Source of the DNA: Marivita sp. S6314
GTDB lineage: Bacteria > Pseudomonadota > Alphaproteobacteria > Rhodobacterales > Rhodobacteraceae
Reading direction: 5' to 3'
Assembly (NCBI RefSeq): GCF_023015985.1
Contig: NZ_JALKAO010000002.1
Location: 248,001-312,000, forward strand
DNA: 64,000 bases
Shown here: in pieces, positions 56,879 through 64,000 of the stretch
Numbering within the stretch: position 1 is the stretch's first letter
Layout: every line of letters begins with the position of its first letter
Position numbers and translations under genes: made by a program
The notes under the pieces: model-generated
Told to the model about the DNA's origin: nothing
What the model saw: only the letters and a program-made list of their open reading frames with translations
Database searches by the model: none

Positions 56879-58062
56879 TGAAGTCCACTCCCGCTGCCGG
56901 AAGCAACAAACGAGGACCAGTGCTCCATCAGGTCTCGCCGTTTTTCCAGCAAATCCGACCGCGCATACGCCCGCTCGACATCGGAGCCGACCGAATGTGC
57001 CAGGCTCTTTTCCGCAACTTCACGCGGCACATCTGCCACCTCAGCTGCCCAATCCCGAAATGTCGAACGGAAACCATGAACGGTAACGCCCTCGACCTGC
57101 ATCCTGCGCAACAGCATCAGCATCGACATGTTTGACAGTGGCTTGTGCCGTTTCTGACCTTCGAAGACATACTCCGACTTCATTGCCTTCAACGGCTCGA
57201 TGATGCCAAGCATTTCCTCCGTCAGCGGGACGCGGTGGACCTCGCTTGTTTTCATGCGCTCTGCCGGGCACGTCCAAAGCCGCTCTTCAAAGTTTATCTC
57301 CGCCCAGCGCATGCCCAAGACTTCCCCGGTTCGCGACCCCGTGAGGCAAGTGAACATCAGCGCCTTGGCGGCCATCGCGTTTCGAGCCTTCAGATCAGCA
57401 TAGAACGCGGGCACATCTTTCCAGTGCATCGCCTTGTGATGCTTAGGCTTGGCTTTGACCTTGGGAAGCACGGCGGCGTCCTTGATCGCCGTGACCGGAT
57501 TTTCACCGGACCGAAACCCTTTGGATCGCGCCACATCGAGCACCGTTTTGATCCTTTGCGCCAGTCGCTTCGCCGTTTCATGCTTTTCCGTCCAGACAGG
57601 GGCGAGGCACATCATCACTTCGGGTTGTCCAACGCTGTCAACCGGCATCCGCCCGATCTTGGGGAAGGCATAGTCGCGCAAGGTGTTGATCCACTGCTGA
57701 CCATGTTTGGCGTTCTTCCAGGTTGGCATCCGCTCAATGTGCACCTGCTGAGCAACCTCCGCGAATGTCGGTATTTCCTGCCGTGCGTTGAAACGGGGGT
57801 TCAGCCCCTGCTTGGCCATACGGCGATACTCCAACGCACGCTCTCGGGCCTGATTCAATGTTACTATGTCAGCGCCACCCAATCCGAAGTCCGTACGAAG
57901 CGGTGCGCCGTTCCTGTTCTTCTGGCCCTTGACCACCACCCGAACAATCCAGCGTCGCGCGCCAGACGGATCGACAACCAAGTACAGCCCGTTGCCATCG
58001 CCATGACGCCCAGCGCCCAGGTTCTCAACCAGCTTCTTGGTCAGCTTGCCTGACAGAGCCAT
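56875..58062 (-). CDS. Tyrosine integrase (P4/DUF4102-like)
   Basis: 395 residues. N-terminal DUF4102 arm-binding region (ALSGKLTKKLVENLGAG ... GLYLVVDPSGARRWIVRVVVKG), a core-binding SAM-like domain (about 100-190) and the catalytic domain with Arg in LTGSRTGEVLGMRW, His-x-x-Arg in VHGFRSTFRDWAA, and the Tyr nucleophile in VERAYARSDLLEKR (about 370). It sits 152 bp from the tRNA-Ser end that forms the attachment site. The ATG at 58062 gives normal family length; a TTG at 58092 is possible. Confidence 0.94.
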   Translation of the reverse strand: MALSGKLTKKLVENLGAGRHGDGNGLYLVVDPSGARRWIVRVVVKGQKNRNGAPLRTDFGLGGADIVTLNQARERALEYRRMAKQGLNPRFNARQEIPTFAEVAQQVHIERMPTWKNAKHGQQWINTLRDYAFPKIGRMPVDSVGQPEVMMCLAPVWTEKHETAKRLAQRIKTVLDVARSKGFRSGENPVTAIKDAAVLPKVKAKPKHHKAMHWKDVPAFYADLKARNAMAAKALMFTCLTGSRTGEVLGMRWAEINFEERLWTCPAERMKTSEVHRVPLTEEMLGIIEPLKAMKSEYVFEGQKRHKPLSNMSMLMLLRRMQVEGVTVHGFRSTFRDWAAEVADVPREVAEKSLAHSVGSDVERAYARSDLLEKRRDLMEHWSSFVASGSGSGLQ

Positions 58063-58069
58063 TCCAAAA

Positions 58070-58089
58070 ATACCACACTCCGTACCACT
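58070..58089 (+). repeat. Possible integrase arm-site repeat, right
   Basis: ATACCACAC-N5-ACCAC, matching 36171-36190 at the other island end. Confidence 0.4.
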
Positions 58090-58213
58090 CAAGAAACAGA
58101 TATAGACAACATCGAAATAAACTCAAGACAAACGACGGAGAACATCAAGCCCCTGCAAACAAGGGAAAAAGGCCGCCCACGGCGACCCATTCAAACCCAC
58201 GAAAAATGTGAGG

Positions 58214-58303
58214 TGGCGGAGACGAAGGGATTCGAACCCTCGAGACGGTTTCCCGCCTACTCCCTTAGCAGGGGAGCGCCTTCGACCACTCGGCCACGTC
58301 TCC
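58214..58303 (-). tRNA. tRNA-Ser (GCU)
   Basis: 90 nt including an encoded CCA. Acceptor arms GGAGACG / CGTCTCC with discriminator G; D-arm TGGCCGAGTGG; anticodon loop CTGCTAA (anticodon GCT at 58269-58267); a long variable arm as in all class II tRNAs; T-arm GGTTCGAATCC. Its 3' 14 bp are repeated at 36095-36108, so this gene is the island's insertion point and was restored on integration. Confidence 0.96.
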
Positions 58304-58493
58304 GTCGACCCGTTTAAGGGCGTGTGAAAGCGGGGACAAGGCCAAATCACATGGAATGCACGACATTTTCCGCCTGAAAACCGGGCTTGACCGGACAAGC
58401 TCAGCACTCCGCGCACGTCTTTGCTATGCCTGTGCCGGCAATTGCGCTAGTCTTAAGGCATTACATCGTCTTTCCGATGCTGGAGCGATCTTT

Positions 58494-58976
58494 ATGACGC
58501 CGATTACCCAAGCCGCTGCCATTGCCTGCATTACCTTGGGAACGGGGGCCGCTGCTGTGTCTGTCATGAACGAAGACATTCCCGACATGGCCGTGCCCGA
58601 GGTGGCGTGGGAGCCGGGGCGTGATCTGGATGGCGCATCGTTTTTCATTCAGGCGACGCTCGACAACGGGGCCGAGGGAGAAACCGATACGCTGGTGTTC
58701 AAGGACGGCGCATTCATGTCGATGGATTGCCAGAAATACTGCGACTTCGGGTTTTCGGACTACCAGACCTGGGTCGAGGGCGACGTGATCCATTTCACCA
58801 CCGTCGCCACCTGCCCCACTGCACCGCACCGGGTGGTGTGGCATGGACAGGTGATCGGCGACGCGGTCACGGTCGAGATGAGCTGGACCACGCGGCGATG
58901 GTACTGGACGCATCAGATCACCGGCATGGCACAGGGCACACGTCTGCCTGCGACTGACGGTTCAGTCTCCGGGTGA
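58494..58976 (+). CDS. Exported or membrane-anchored protein of unknown function
   Basis: 160 residues. A short hydrophobic N-terminus (ITQAAAIACITLGTGAAAVS) acts as signal or anchor, followed by a beta-rich domain with a conserved Cys pair (MDCQKYCDFGFSDYQTW) and a further Cys (VATCPTAPHRVVWHG). No firm family. The ATG at 58494 has GGAG 9 nt upstream. The stop overlaps the start of the next gene. Confidence 0.66.
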   Translation: MTPITQAAAIACITLGTGAAAVSVMNEDIPDMAVPEVAWEPGRDLDGASFFIQATLDNGAEGETDTLVFKDGAFMSMDCQKYCDFGFSDYQTWVEGDVIHFTTVATCPTAPHRVVWHGQVIGDAVTVEMSWTTRRWYWTHQITGMAQGTRLPATDGSVSG

Positions 58977-59626
58977 CGCCCGGACACCCGATGCCGGCCG
59001 GGGCCATCGCCCTGCGCATTGCGGCGTTGTTGATCATTGTCATTCTGGCCACCTGGGGCGCGCATGCTCTGAAAGAGGCGCTGAACCTGACGCTCATGCC
59101 CAACAACGAAAAGCAGGTGCACCGCCTGCTGATGCTGGGCGCGGTCGCCTATATTGGTTTGCTGGCGCTGCCCTTTGTGCCGGGGGCCGAGATCGGAATC
59201 GCGATGCTGACCGTGTTCGGCGCGGCGATTGCGCCCTTGATCTATGCCGCCACGGTACTTGCGATGATGCTGGCTTTTCTTTTGGGGCGGCTGTTGCCCG
59301 GGACAACCTTGGCGTGGCTGTTGTCTCTTTTGCGGATGCGCAAGGCGGCAGACCTGATCACACGCGCCGCCGCCCTGCCCCCGAAAGACCGACTGGCGCT
59401 GCTATTGGACGGATCTCCGCCAAAGACGGTCAGCCTTGCCCTGCAGCATCGCTACATTGCCTTGGCCGTGCTGGTGAACACGCCCGGCAATGCGATCATC
59501 GGCGGCGGCGGCGGGATCATGATGATGGCCGGGATGAGCGGTATCTTCGCCCCGGTTCAGACCTTTATCGCCATTGCCGTCGCCGTGTCCCCGGTGCCCA
59601 TCGCGGTGATGGTGTTCGGGGTCTGA
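58973..59626 (+). CDS. TVP38/TMEM64-like (DedA superfamily) membrane protein
   Basis: 217 residues from a GTG overlapping the preceding stop (GTGA); ATG 58991 is an alternative. Five to six TM helices. LALPFVPGAEIGIAMLTVFG and the C-terminal VNTPGNAIIGGGGGIMMMAGMSGIF follow the VTT domain plan (a re-entrant loop with xxPGAExx and a Gly-rich second loop). Members act in membrane lipid or carrier recycling. Assignment is by layout and moderate. Confidence 0.66.
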   Translation: MTPGHPMPAGAIALRIAALLIIVILATWGAHALKEALNLTLMPNNEKQVHRLLMLGAVAYIGLLALPFVPGAEIGIAMLTVFGAAIAPLIYAATVLAMMLAFLLGRLLPGTTLAWLLSLLRMRKAADLITRAAALPPKDRLALLLDGSPPKTVSLALQHRYIALAVLVNTPGNAIIGGGGGIMMMAGMSGIFAPVQTFIAIAVAVSPVPIAVMVFGV

Positions 59627-59640
59627 CGCCGCACAAAGCC

Positions 59641-60738
59641 TTAGGTGTTGAACAGGAAGTGCAACACGTCGCCGTCTTTGACGGTGTAGCCCTTGCCTTC
59701 GGCCCGCATTTTGCCCGCCTCCTTGGCCGGGTTTTCACCGCCCAAGGTGATGTAATCGTCATAGGCGATGGTTTCGGCGCGGATGAAACCCTTTTCAAAG
59801 TCCCCGTGAATGACGCCCGCCGCCTGCGGGGCCAGAGTGCCTTTGGTAATGGTCCAGGCGCGGGCCTCTTTCGGGCCAACGGTGAAATAGGTTTCCAACT
59901 GCAGCAATGCGTAGCCCGCCTTGATCACGCGGTCGAGACCGGGTTCTTCGAGGCCCATTTCCGACAGGAATTCCTGCGCCTCTTCGGCGTCCAGCTGGCT
60001 GATCTCTTCCTCGATCTGTGCCGAGATCACGACATGGCTGTTGCCCTGCGCGGCGGCCATCTCGCCCACCGCATTGGACATTGCGTTGCCCTCTGCCGCG
60101 TCACTTTCAGACACGTTGCACACATAAAGCACCGGCTTGGTGGTCAGCAGTTGCAGCATGTCCCACGCCTTGCGGTCTTCGTCATCCACCTCGACCACGC
60201 GCGCGGGTTTGCCATCCTCAAGCGCAGCCATCGCCGCGCGCATGAGGCGCTCCTGCTGCACCGCGTCCTTGTCACCGCCACGGACCTTGCGGACGATGTT
60301 CTGCAGACGCTTCTCAAGGCTTTCGATATCGGCCAGCATCAGTTCGGTTTCGATGGTTTCGGCATCGGCCACAGGGTCAACCCGACCATCGACATGTACC
60401 ACATCGCCGTCTTCAAAGCAGCGCAGCACATGGGCAATCGCGTCCACCTCGCGGATATTGGCCAGGAACTGGTTGCCAAGGCCTTCGCCTTTGGAGGCGC
60501 CTTTCACGAGGCCCGCGATATCGACGAAGGTGATGCGCGTCGGGATGATCTGCTTGGACGCCGCAATCGCGGCCAACTTATCGAGCCGGTCATCGGGCAC
60601 CGCCACATCGCCGACATTGGGTTCAATCGTGCAGAACGGAAAATTCGCCGCCTGCGCGGCAGCGGTCTTGGTCAGCGCATTGAACAGCGTCGATTTCCCG
60701 ACATTGGGCAAGCCCACGATACCAACTTTGAAACCCAT
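59641..60738 (-). CDS. ychF: YchF/OLA1 family ribosome-binding ATPase
   Basis: 365 residues. G1 GLPNVGKSTLFNAL at the start (residues 8-21), G3 DIAGLVKGASKGEGLGNQFLANIR, the YchF-type NMSE-like G4 region replaced as usual in the family (VLYVCNVSE), a coiled-coil insert (about 130-175) and the C-terminal TGS domain (LQLETYFTVGPKEARAWTI...). The protein hydrolyses ATP and is a negative regulator of the oxidative stress response in other bacteria. GGAGG lies 5 nt before the ATG. Confidence 0.97.
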   Translation of the reverse strand: MGFKVGIVGLPNVGKSTLFNALTKTAAAQAANFPFCTIEPNVGDVAVPDDRLDKLAAIAASKQIIPTRITFVDIAGLVKGASKGEGLGNQFLANIREVDAIAHVLRCFEDGDVVHVDGRVDPVADAETIETELMLADIESLEKRLQNIVRKVRGGDKDAVQQERLMRAAMAALEDGKPARVVEVDDEDRKAWDMLQLLTTKPVLYVCNVSESDAAEGNAMSNAVGEMAAAQGNSHVVISAQIEEEISQLDAEEAQEFLSEMGLEEPGLDRVIKAGYALLQLETYFTVGPKEARAWTITKGTLAPQAAGVIHGDFEKGFIRAETIAYDDYITLGGENPAKEAGKMRAEGKGYTVKDGDVLHFLFNT

Positions 60739-60812
60739 CTCTCCGCCTCCTGAGCGCGCAAATTCGGGCTGCTTCTATGCGCTCGCGGCGAGCGCCGCAA
60801 GGCGGCGTACGC

Positions 60813-62192
60813 TCAGGACGCGGACTCGCCCACGCGCCGCGCCACCCCCGGCACAATCAGCGCCCAGAACCGATGGTTGAGCAACACCGCAGCAACCGCG
60901 AGGCCCAGCACCAGCCCGCCCCAGATGCCCGGTCCGCCCCAGTTCAGGACAAACCCGAAGATATAGGCGGCGGGCAATCCGACCCCGAAATAGGACACAG
61001 CCGCCCAGACCATCGGCATGCGCGTGTCCTGCACCCCGCGCAGCAAGCCCAGCGCAATCACCTGCGCCCCGTCCATGAGCTGAAACACCGCGGCGATGAT
61101 CAACAGAACCACACCCACCACGATGATCTGTGGCCGTGCCGGATCATCGGGATCGAGGAAAATGGAAATCAGCGCCTCGGGAAAGGCCACGAAAATCACC
61201 ACGGTGACCAGTGCGATCAGCACAGACATGACCAGCGCCACGATCCCCCCGCGCACCAGATGCGACACGTCCTTGCGCCCCAGCGCATTGCCTGCGCGCA
61301 CTGTGGCCGCGTTGGACAGGCCCAGATGCAGCATGAAGGTCAGCGACGCCAACTGGATTGCGATGCCATGCGCCGCCAGCGGCACCGTGCCCAGCCAGCC
61401 CATCATGATGGCTGACGCGGCAAACAGGCCGGTCTCGGACAGCAGGGTCAACCCGATGGGCCAGCCCAGCCGGAACACCTCGGACAGCATGTCGGGGTCG
61501 GATTTCCACAACCGCTGGAACAGCGCGTGTTGCGTGACAAAGACCGAAATATACCCGATCACCACGGCGCAGGAAAAGATATGGGTGCTGAGCGACGCAA
61601 TCGCCGCCCCCTTCAGCCCCAGTTCCGGAAAGCCGAAATTGCCAAAGATCAACGCGTAATTCGCCACCGCATTGAACGGCACCGCCACCACGGTCACCCA
61701 GAACACCACCTGGGTTTTTTCCAGCGCCGCAAGGTAGCTTTTCAGCGTCATGGTGATCAGCGCCGGAAGAACGCCGAACGCCAGAACGCGCAGATAGATC
61801 TGCGCGTCGCCCGAAATCTCGGGCGTTTGGCCCAGCGCCTGCAACACCGCGTCCGACCACCACATCAGCGGGAACACCCCGACGCAGTACATCGCGGACA
61901 GCCAGACCCCCATGCGGGTCGACCGTCGCACTTTCTGGTCGTCGCCTTCGGCCTGATACTTGGCCACCATCGGCATCACCGCCATGGCAAAGCCCGCACC
62001 CACCAGGAACACCGTGAAGAACAGCGTGTTGGCCAGCGTCACCGTGGCCAGCGCCTCGGCCCCGTACCAGCCGACCATGATGGTATCGGTCAGGCCAATG
62101 GCCATCTGTGCCAGGTGGCCGCCGACAAGCGGCATGCCAAGCACAAGAACGGCCCTGACATGGGCCGGATATGACATCACAGTTGTGTGCAT
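60813..62192 (-). CDS. MATE family multidrug exporter (NorM type)
   Basis: 459 residues, twelve TM helices. LVLGMPLVGGHLAQMAIGLTDTIMVG is the first helix pair of NorM; GAGFAMAVMPMVAKYQAEGD, YALIFGNFGFPELGLKGAAIAS and GNALGRKDV follow in the right places. Distinct from the other MATE gene at 18281, which is of the DinF/MepA-like type. Exports toxic cations against H+ or Na+. Confidence 0.94.
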   Translation of the reverse strand: MHTTVMSYPAHVRAVLVLGMPLVGGHLAQMAIGLTDTIMVGWYGAEALATVTLANTLFFTVFLVGAGFAMAVMPMVAKYQAEGDDQKVRRSTRMGVWLSAMYCVGVFPLMWWSDAVLQALGQTPEISGDAQIYLRVLAFGVLPALITMTLKSYLAALEKTQVVFWVTVVAVPFNAVANYALIFGNFGFPELGLKGAAIASLSTHIFSCAVVIGYISVFVTQHALFQRLWKSDPDMLSEVFRLGWPIGLTLLSETGLFAASAIMMGWLGTVPLAAHGIAIQLASLTFMLHLGLSNAATVRAGNALGRKDVSHLVRGGIVALVMSVLIALVTVVIFVAFPEALISIFLDPDDPARPQIIVVGVVLLIIAAVFQLMDGAQVIALGLLRGVQDTRMPMVWAAVSYFGVGLPAAYIFGFVLNWGGPGIWGGLVLGLAVAAVLLNHRFWALIVPGVARRVGESAS

Positions 62193-62252
62193 GAAACCCG
62201 CTTAGCGCTGGCAAAATGCCGGGGCAAGGGAATTTACCCCCCCCCGCGCCGG

Positions 62253-63173
62253 TCAAAGCGCCCGCATCAGGAATTGCGCTGCAAGGGTTGCAATAATGAG
62301 ACCCGCGCCGGTTTCGATCAGCCCCATCACCCGCACCGCCTGCGGCCCCCCGGCAAGCCGCGCCATCGTGCCTTCACGGAACGTCACGGACGCCACCGCC
62401 GCCGCCACGGTAACGCTGGCCGTGCCCAGCCCCATCGCCAGCGTGCCAAGGATCCCCGCCAGATCGATATCCATACGAATGGCAAGGATCAGTAGGAACA
62501 GCGCGCCGGTGCAGGGGCGGATCGCAATCGCCCCGATCAGCATCAGCGCATCGCGCAGCGACCGGATATGCGCCGCCTGGTCCGGGGTTGGCCCATGCGC
62601 ATGACCGCAGGACGAACAGACGCCGTCCGCGTGATCGTGGTCGTGATCGTGGTCGTGATGCGCCTCGGCCGGTGCCTTTCGCAAAGTCCAGAGTTTCACC
62701 GCCCCCCGAAGCGCCAGCCAGACTCCGATTGCACCGATGGCGGCATAGCTGACCGGCGCGAACCAGTCTTCTGCCGCCCCCACCATCGCCTCGCGGCCAA
62801 GCCCGAACAGCCACACCCCGCCATAGACCAGCACAATCGCCGTTCCCGCCTGCGCAAGGCTCGACAACACCGCCAGCACCGACAACCGTGTCAGCGCCAC
62901 CCGCTTGGCCACGCCATAGCCGCTGATCAGCAGCTTGCCATGCCCCGGCCCGACGGCGTGAAAGAACCCGTAGCCAAAGCACACCGCCATCAATGTCAGA
63001 AGCGCACCCGGCTCTTGCGCCCGCAGCGCCCGCAACCCGCGCGCCATGCCGTTTTGCGCCGCGCGCTGACCTTCGGCGGCCCAGCGTTCAAGCCAGAACG
63101 CGCCATCGAACATCCACAGCCAGACGGCCAGTCCAACAATGCCAAGTGCGGCTAGTTGGAGGCCGACGCGCAT
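62253..63173 (-). CDS. NicO/RcnA-type nickel/cobalt exporter
   Basis: 306 residues with six to seven TM helices. FGYGFFHAVGPGHGKLLISGYG is the NicO signature; a cytoplasmic His/Asp-rich metal-binding loop (HHDHDHDHDHADGVCSSCGHAHG, about 170-192) follows; AIRPCTGALFLLILA is the second signature. The ATG at 63173 is preferred because the upstream codons of the longer frame lie within the DUF1007 gene, which it overlaps by 22 bp. Confidence 0.88.
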   Translation of the reverse strand: MRVGLQLAALGIVGLAVWLWMFDGAFWLERWAAEGQRAAQNGMARGLRALRAQEPGALLTLMAVCFGYGFFHAVGPGHGKLLISGYGVAKRVALTRLSVLAVLSSLAQAGTAIVLVYGGVWLFGLGREAMVGAAEDWFAPVSYAAIGAIGVWLALRGAVKLWTLRKAPAEAHHDHDHDHDHADGVCSSCGHAHGPTPDQAAHIRSLRDALMLIGAIAIRPCTGALFLLILAIRMDIDLAGILGTLAMGLGTASVTVAAAVASVTFREGTMARLAGGPQAVRVMGLIETGAGLIIATLAAQFLMRAL

Positions 63174-63790
63174 GTCATCTCGATCCGGTCGGAAAAATGC
63201 ACCCCGACCTTCATCTCGTTGAAGATGTCTTCCATGTTGCCATTGACCTCTTCCTCGATCACCGCCTGTGCGGCGGCCACATCCGGGTCCGTGACCGTGG
63301 CGCTGCACTCGGGATTGGTGAAGCTCACCCCCTGCGACACATCATAGGCCACGTAATAGGTCGGGTCATATTGTTGAACCGTCAGCCCCTCAACCGGCAC
63401 CGGCGGGATCTTGCGGAAATGGGTCGCGGTGATCAGCCCGTCCTCGACCGCAATCCCGATCGGGCGCGGGCGCGGCATCTCGATCTTGGTGCCGTTCGAA
63501 TAGACGTAGAGATCACCCTCGAACCCGGGCGGCCATTCGACCAGATCGAACCCGAACAGCTGCTCCAGTTCCGCCTCGGTCAGCACTGCGTCCCCGTCCG
63601 GATCGAGCCCCATATCCTCGAAAATCAGCAGGGTGAAGAAATCATCATAGGTCCAGGTGACCGTAACACCCGTCACCTCGGACGCGTCATTGACTTCGAA
63701 CCGCAGCGCCGTGTCGACAAAAATATGCGGATGCGCGCCAAGCGGTGCGGCCAGACATCCTAAGGTCAGGGCAAAGACAAACTGTTTCAT
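63152..63790 (-). CDS. DUF1007 family exported protein
   Basis: 212 residues: signal peptide (FALTLGCLAAPLG, cleavage before AHPHIFVD) and the DUF1007 body beginning HPHIFVDTALRFEV, then TWTYDDFFTLLIFEDMGLDPDGDAVLTEAEL, an EF-hand-like loop. DUF1007 genes are regularly coupled to NicO-type exporters, as here, and may bind metal in the periplasm. The ATG at 63790 is used; a GTG one codon earlier is also open. Confidence 0.9.
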   Translation of the reverse strand: MKQFVFALTLGCLAAPLGAHPHIFVDTALRFEVNDASEVTGVTVTWTYDDFFTLLIFEDMGLDPDGDAVLTEAELEQLFGFDLVEWPPGFEGDLYVYSNGTKIEMPRPRPIGIAVEDGLITATHFRKIPPVPVEGLTVQQYDPTYYVAYDVSQGVSFTNPECSATVTDPDVAAAQAVIEEEVNGNMEDIFNEMKVGVHFSDRIEMTCASASN

Positions 63791-63893
63791 CACGTGTGCA
63801 GGTAAGTCGCGTCAGATCACAAAGCAAGGACGACAGGGGGCCAAACCAGCGCTGTTCCGGAAATATCTGTTTCGCGACACGCTGTCTTTATTC

Positions 63894-64000
63894 CTATCGG
63901 GCACTGTCGCTCGACGACGCGCTGTAGCTGTCGGAAAAAGAACCGGCAGACAGGCTCTCGGTGCTTCCGCTGAACAGGTCGCTGAACCCGTCATCACTGT
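63894..64000 (-). CDS. C-terminal end of a Ser-rich protein (5' part outside the window)
   Basis: An open frame enters from the right edge and ends at a TAG at 63896-63894. The visible 34 residues are Ser/Asp/Phe-rich (DDGFSDLFSGSTESLSAGSF, then SYSASSSD). Too short for a family call, and it could be a chance frame. Confidence 0.35.
   Translation of the reverse strand, partial: SDDGFSDLFSGSTESLSAGSFSDSYSASSSDSAR

Larger units (their letters stand above)
36095..58227. mobile_element. 22-kb genomic island integrated at tRNA-Ser(GCU)
   Basis: The two ends carry the identical 14-bp direct repeat TGGCGGAGACGAAG. At the right end it is the 3' end of tRNA-Ser including its CCA; at the left end it stands alone, 95 bp after the terminator of the last stress gene. 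A tyrosine integrase lies 152 bp inside the tRNA end. The contents are typical cargo (insertion sequences, antirestriction, resolvase, transport, broken defence gene) with stretches of markedly lower GC at 39.3-41.5 kb. No conjugation genes are visible. Confidence 0.8.

Noticed and set aside
62640-62665. Short tandem repeat (GTGATCGTGGTC-type) as a CRISPR or regulatory repeat
   Set aside because: It encodes the His-Asp metal-binding loop of the NicO-type exporter; no CRISPR array is present in the window.

Overview
The window looks like chromosome of a high-GC alphaproteobacterium, most likely a marine Rhodobacteraceae (roseobacter-type) species. This rests on the PhyR/NepR/EcfG general stress locus (found only in Alphaproteobacteria), the gene families present and the overall codon composition. 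No rRNA is present, so the genus cannot be named.

Bases 1-10.4 kb are an exopolysaccharide (EPS) locus: a flippase cut by the left edge, a hybrid sensor kinase with a periplasmic partner protein, galU, a two-domain glycosyltransferase/sugar-phosphate transferase, a LuxR-type response regulator, a Wzz-like chain-length protein and a Wzy-like polymerase. Four near-identical 18-bp palindromes (CCTATCC-N4-GGATAGG) lie in front of the transcription units and probably define the operator of one EPS regulon. Next comes a compact cobalt-type nitrile hydratase operon (10.5-12.1 kb).

Bases 12.1-36 kb form a dense stress-response neighbourhood. Its core is phyR / nepR-ecfG-sensor kinase (29.5-32.8 kb). 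Seven exact GGAAC-N16/17-CGTT sequences and six near matches sit at sensible distances in front of the surrounding genes: Trk potassium uptake with an MscS channel, an FNT-type transporter, small YqjD/YqjE/DUF2383/CsbD/PRC-barrel stress proteins, an amidoligase plus class I amidotransferase pair, and YihY. Glutamate dehydrogenase and an acetolactate-synthase-like enzyme are also here, as is a Crp/Fnr regulator next to a degenerate receiver protein with a repeated 17-bp upstream element.

Bases 36,095-58,227 are a 22-kb genomic island inserted at the 3' end of tRNA-Ser(GCU). A 14-bp direct repeat of the tRNA end lies at the far left boundary, and the tyrosine integrase lies beside the tRNA. The island carries three insertion sequences, an AT-rich block of four exported proteins of unknown function, a LuxR regulator, ArdC-like antirestriction protein, a serine resolvase, a sulfotransferase/NTF2-like pair, two tandem LysR paralogues, a fructose-type ABC importer with a divergent ROK repressor, and a defence-type DUF262 gene whose 5' part was removed at an IS3 insertion.

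To the right (58.3-64 kb) the chromosome resumes with a periplasmic protein, a TVP38-like membrane protein, ychF, a NorM-type MATE exporter, and a DUF1007/NicO nickel-cobalt export pair. The C-terminal end of a serine-rich protein enters at the right edge.
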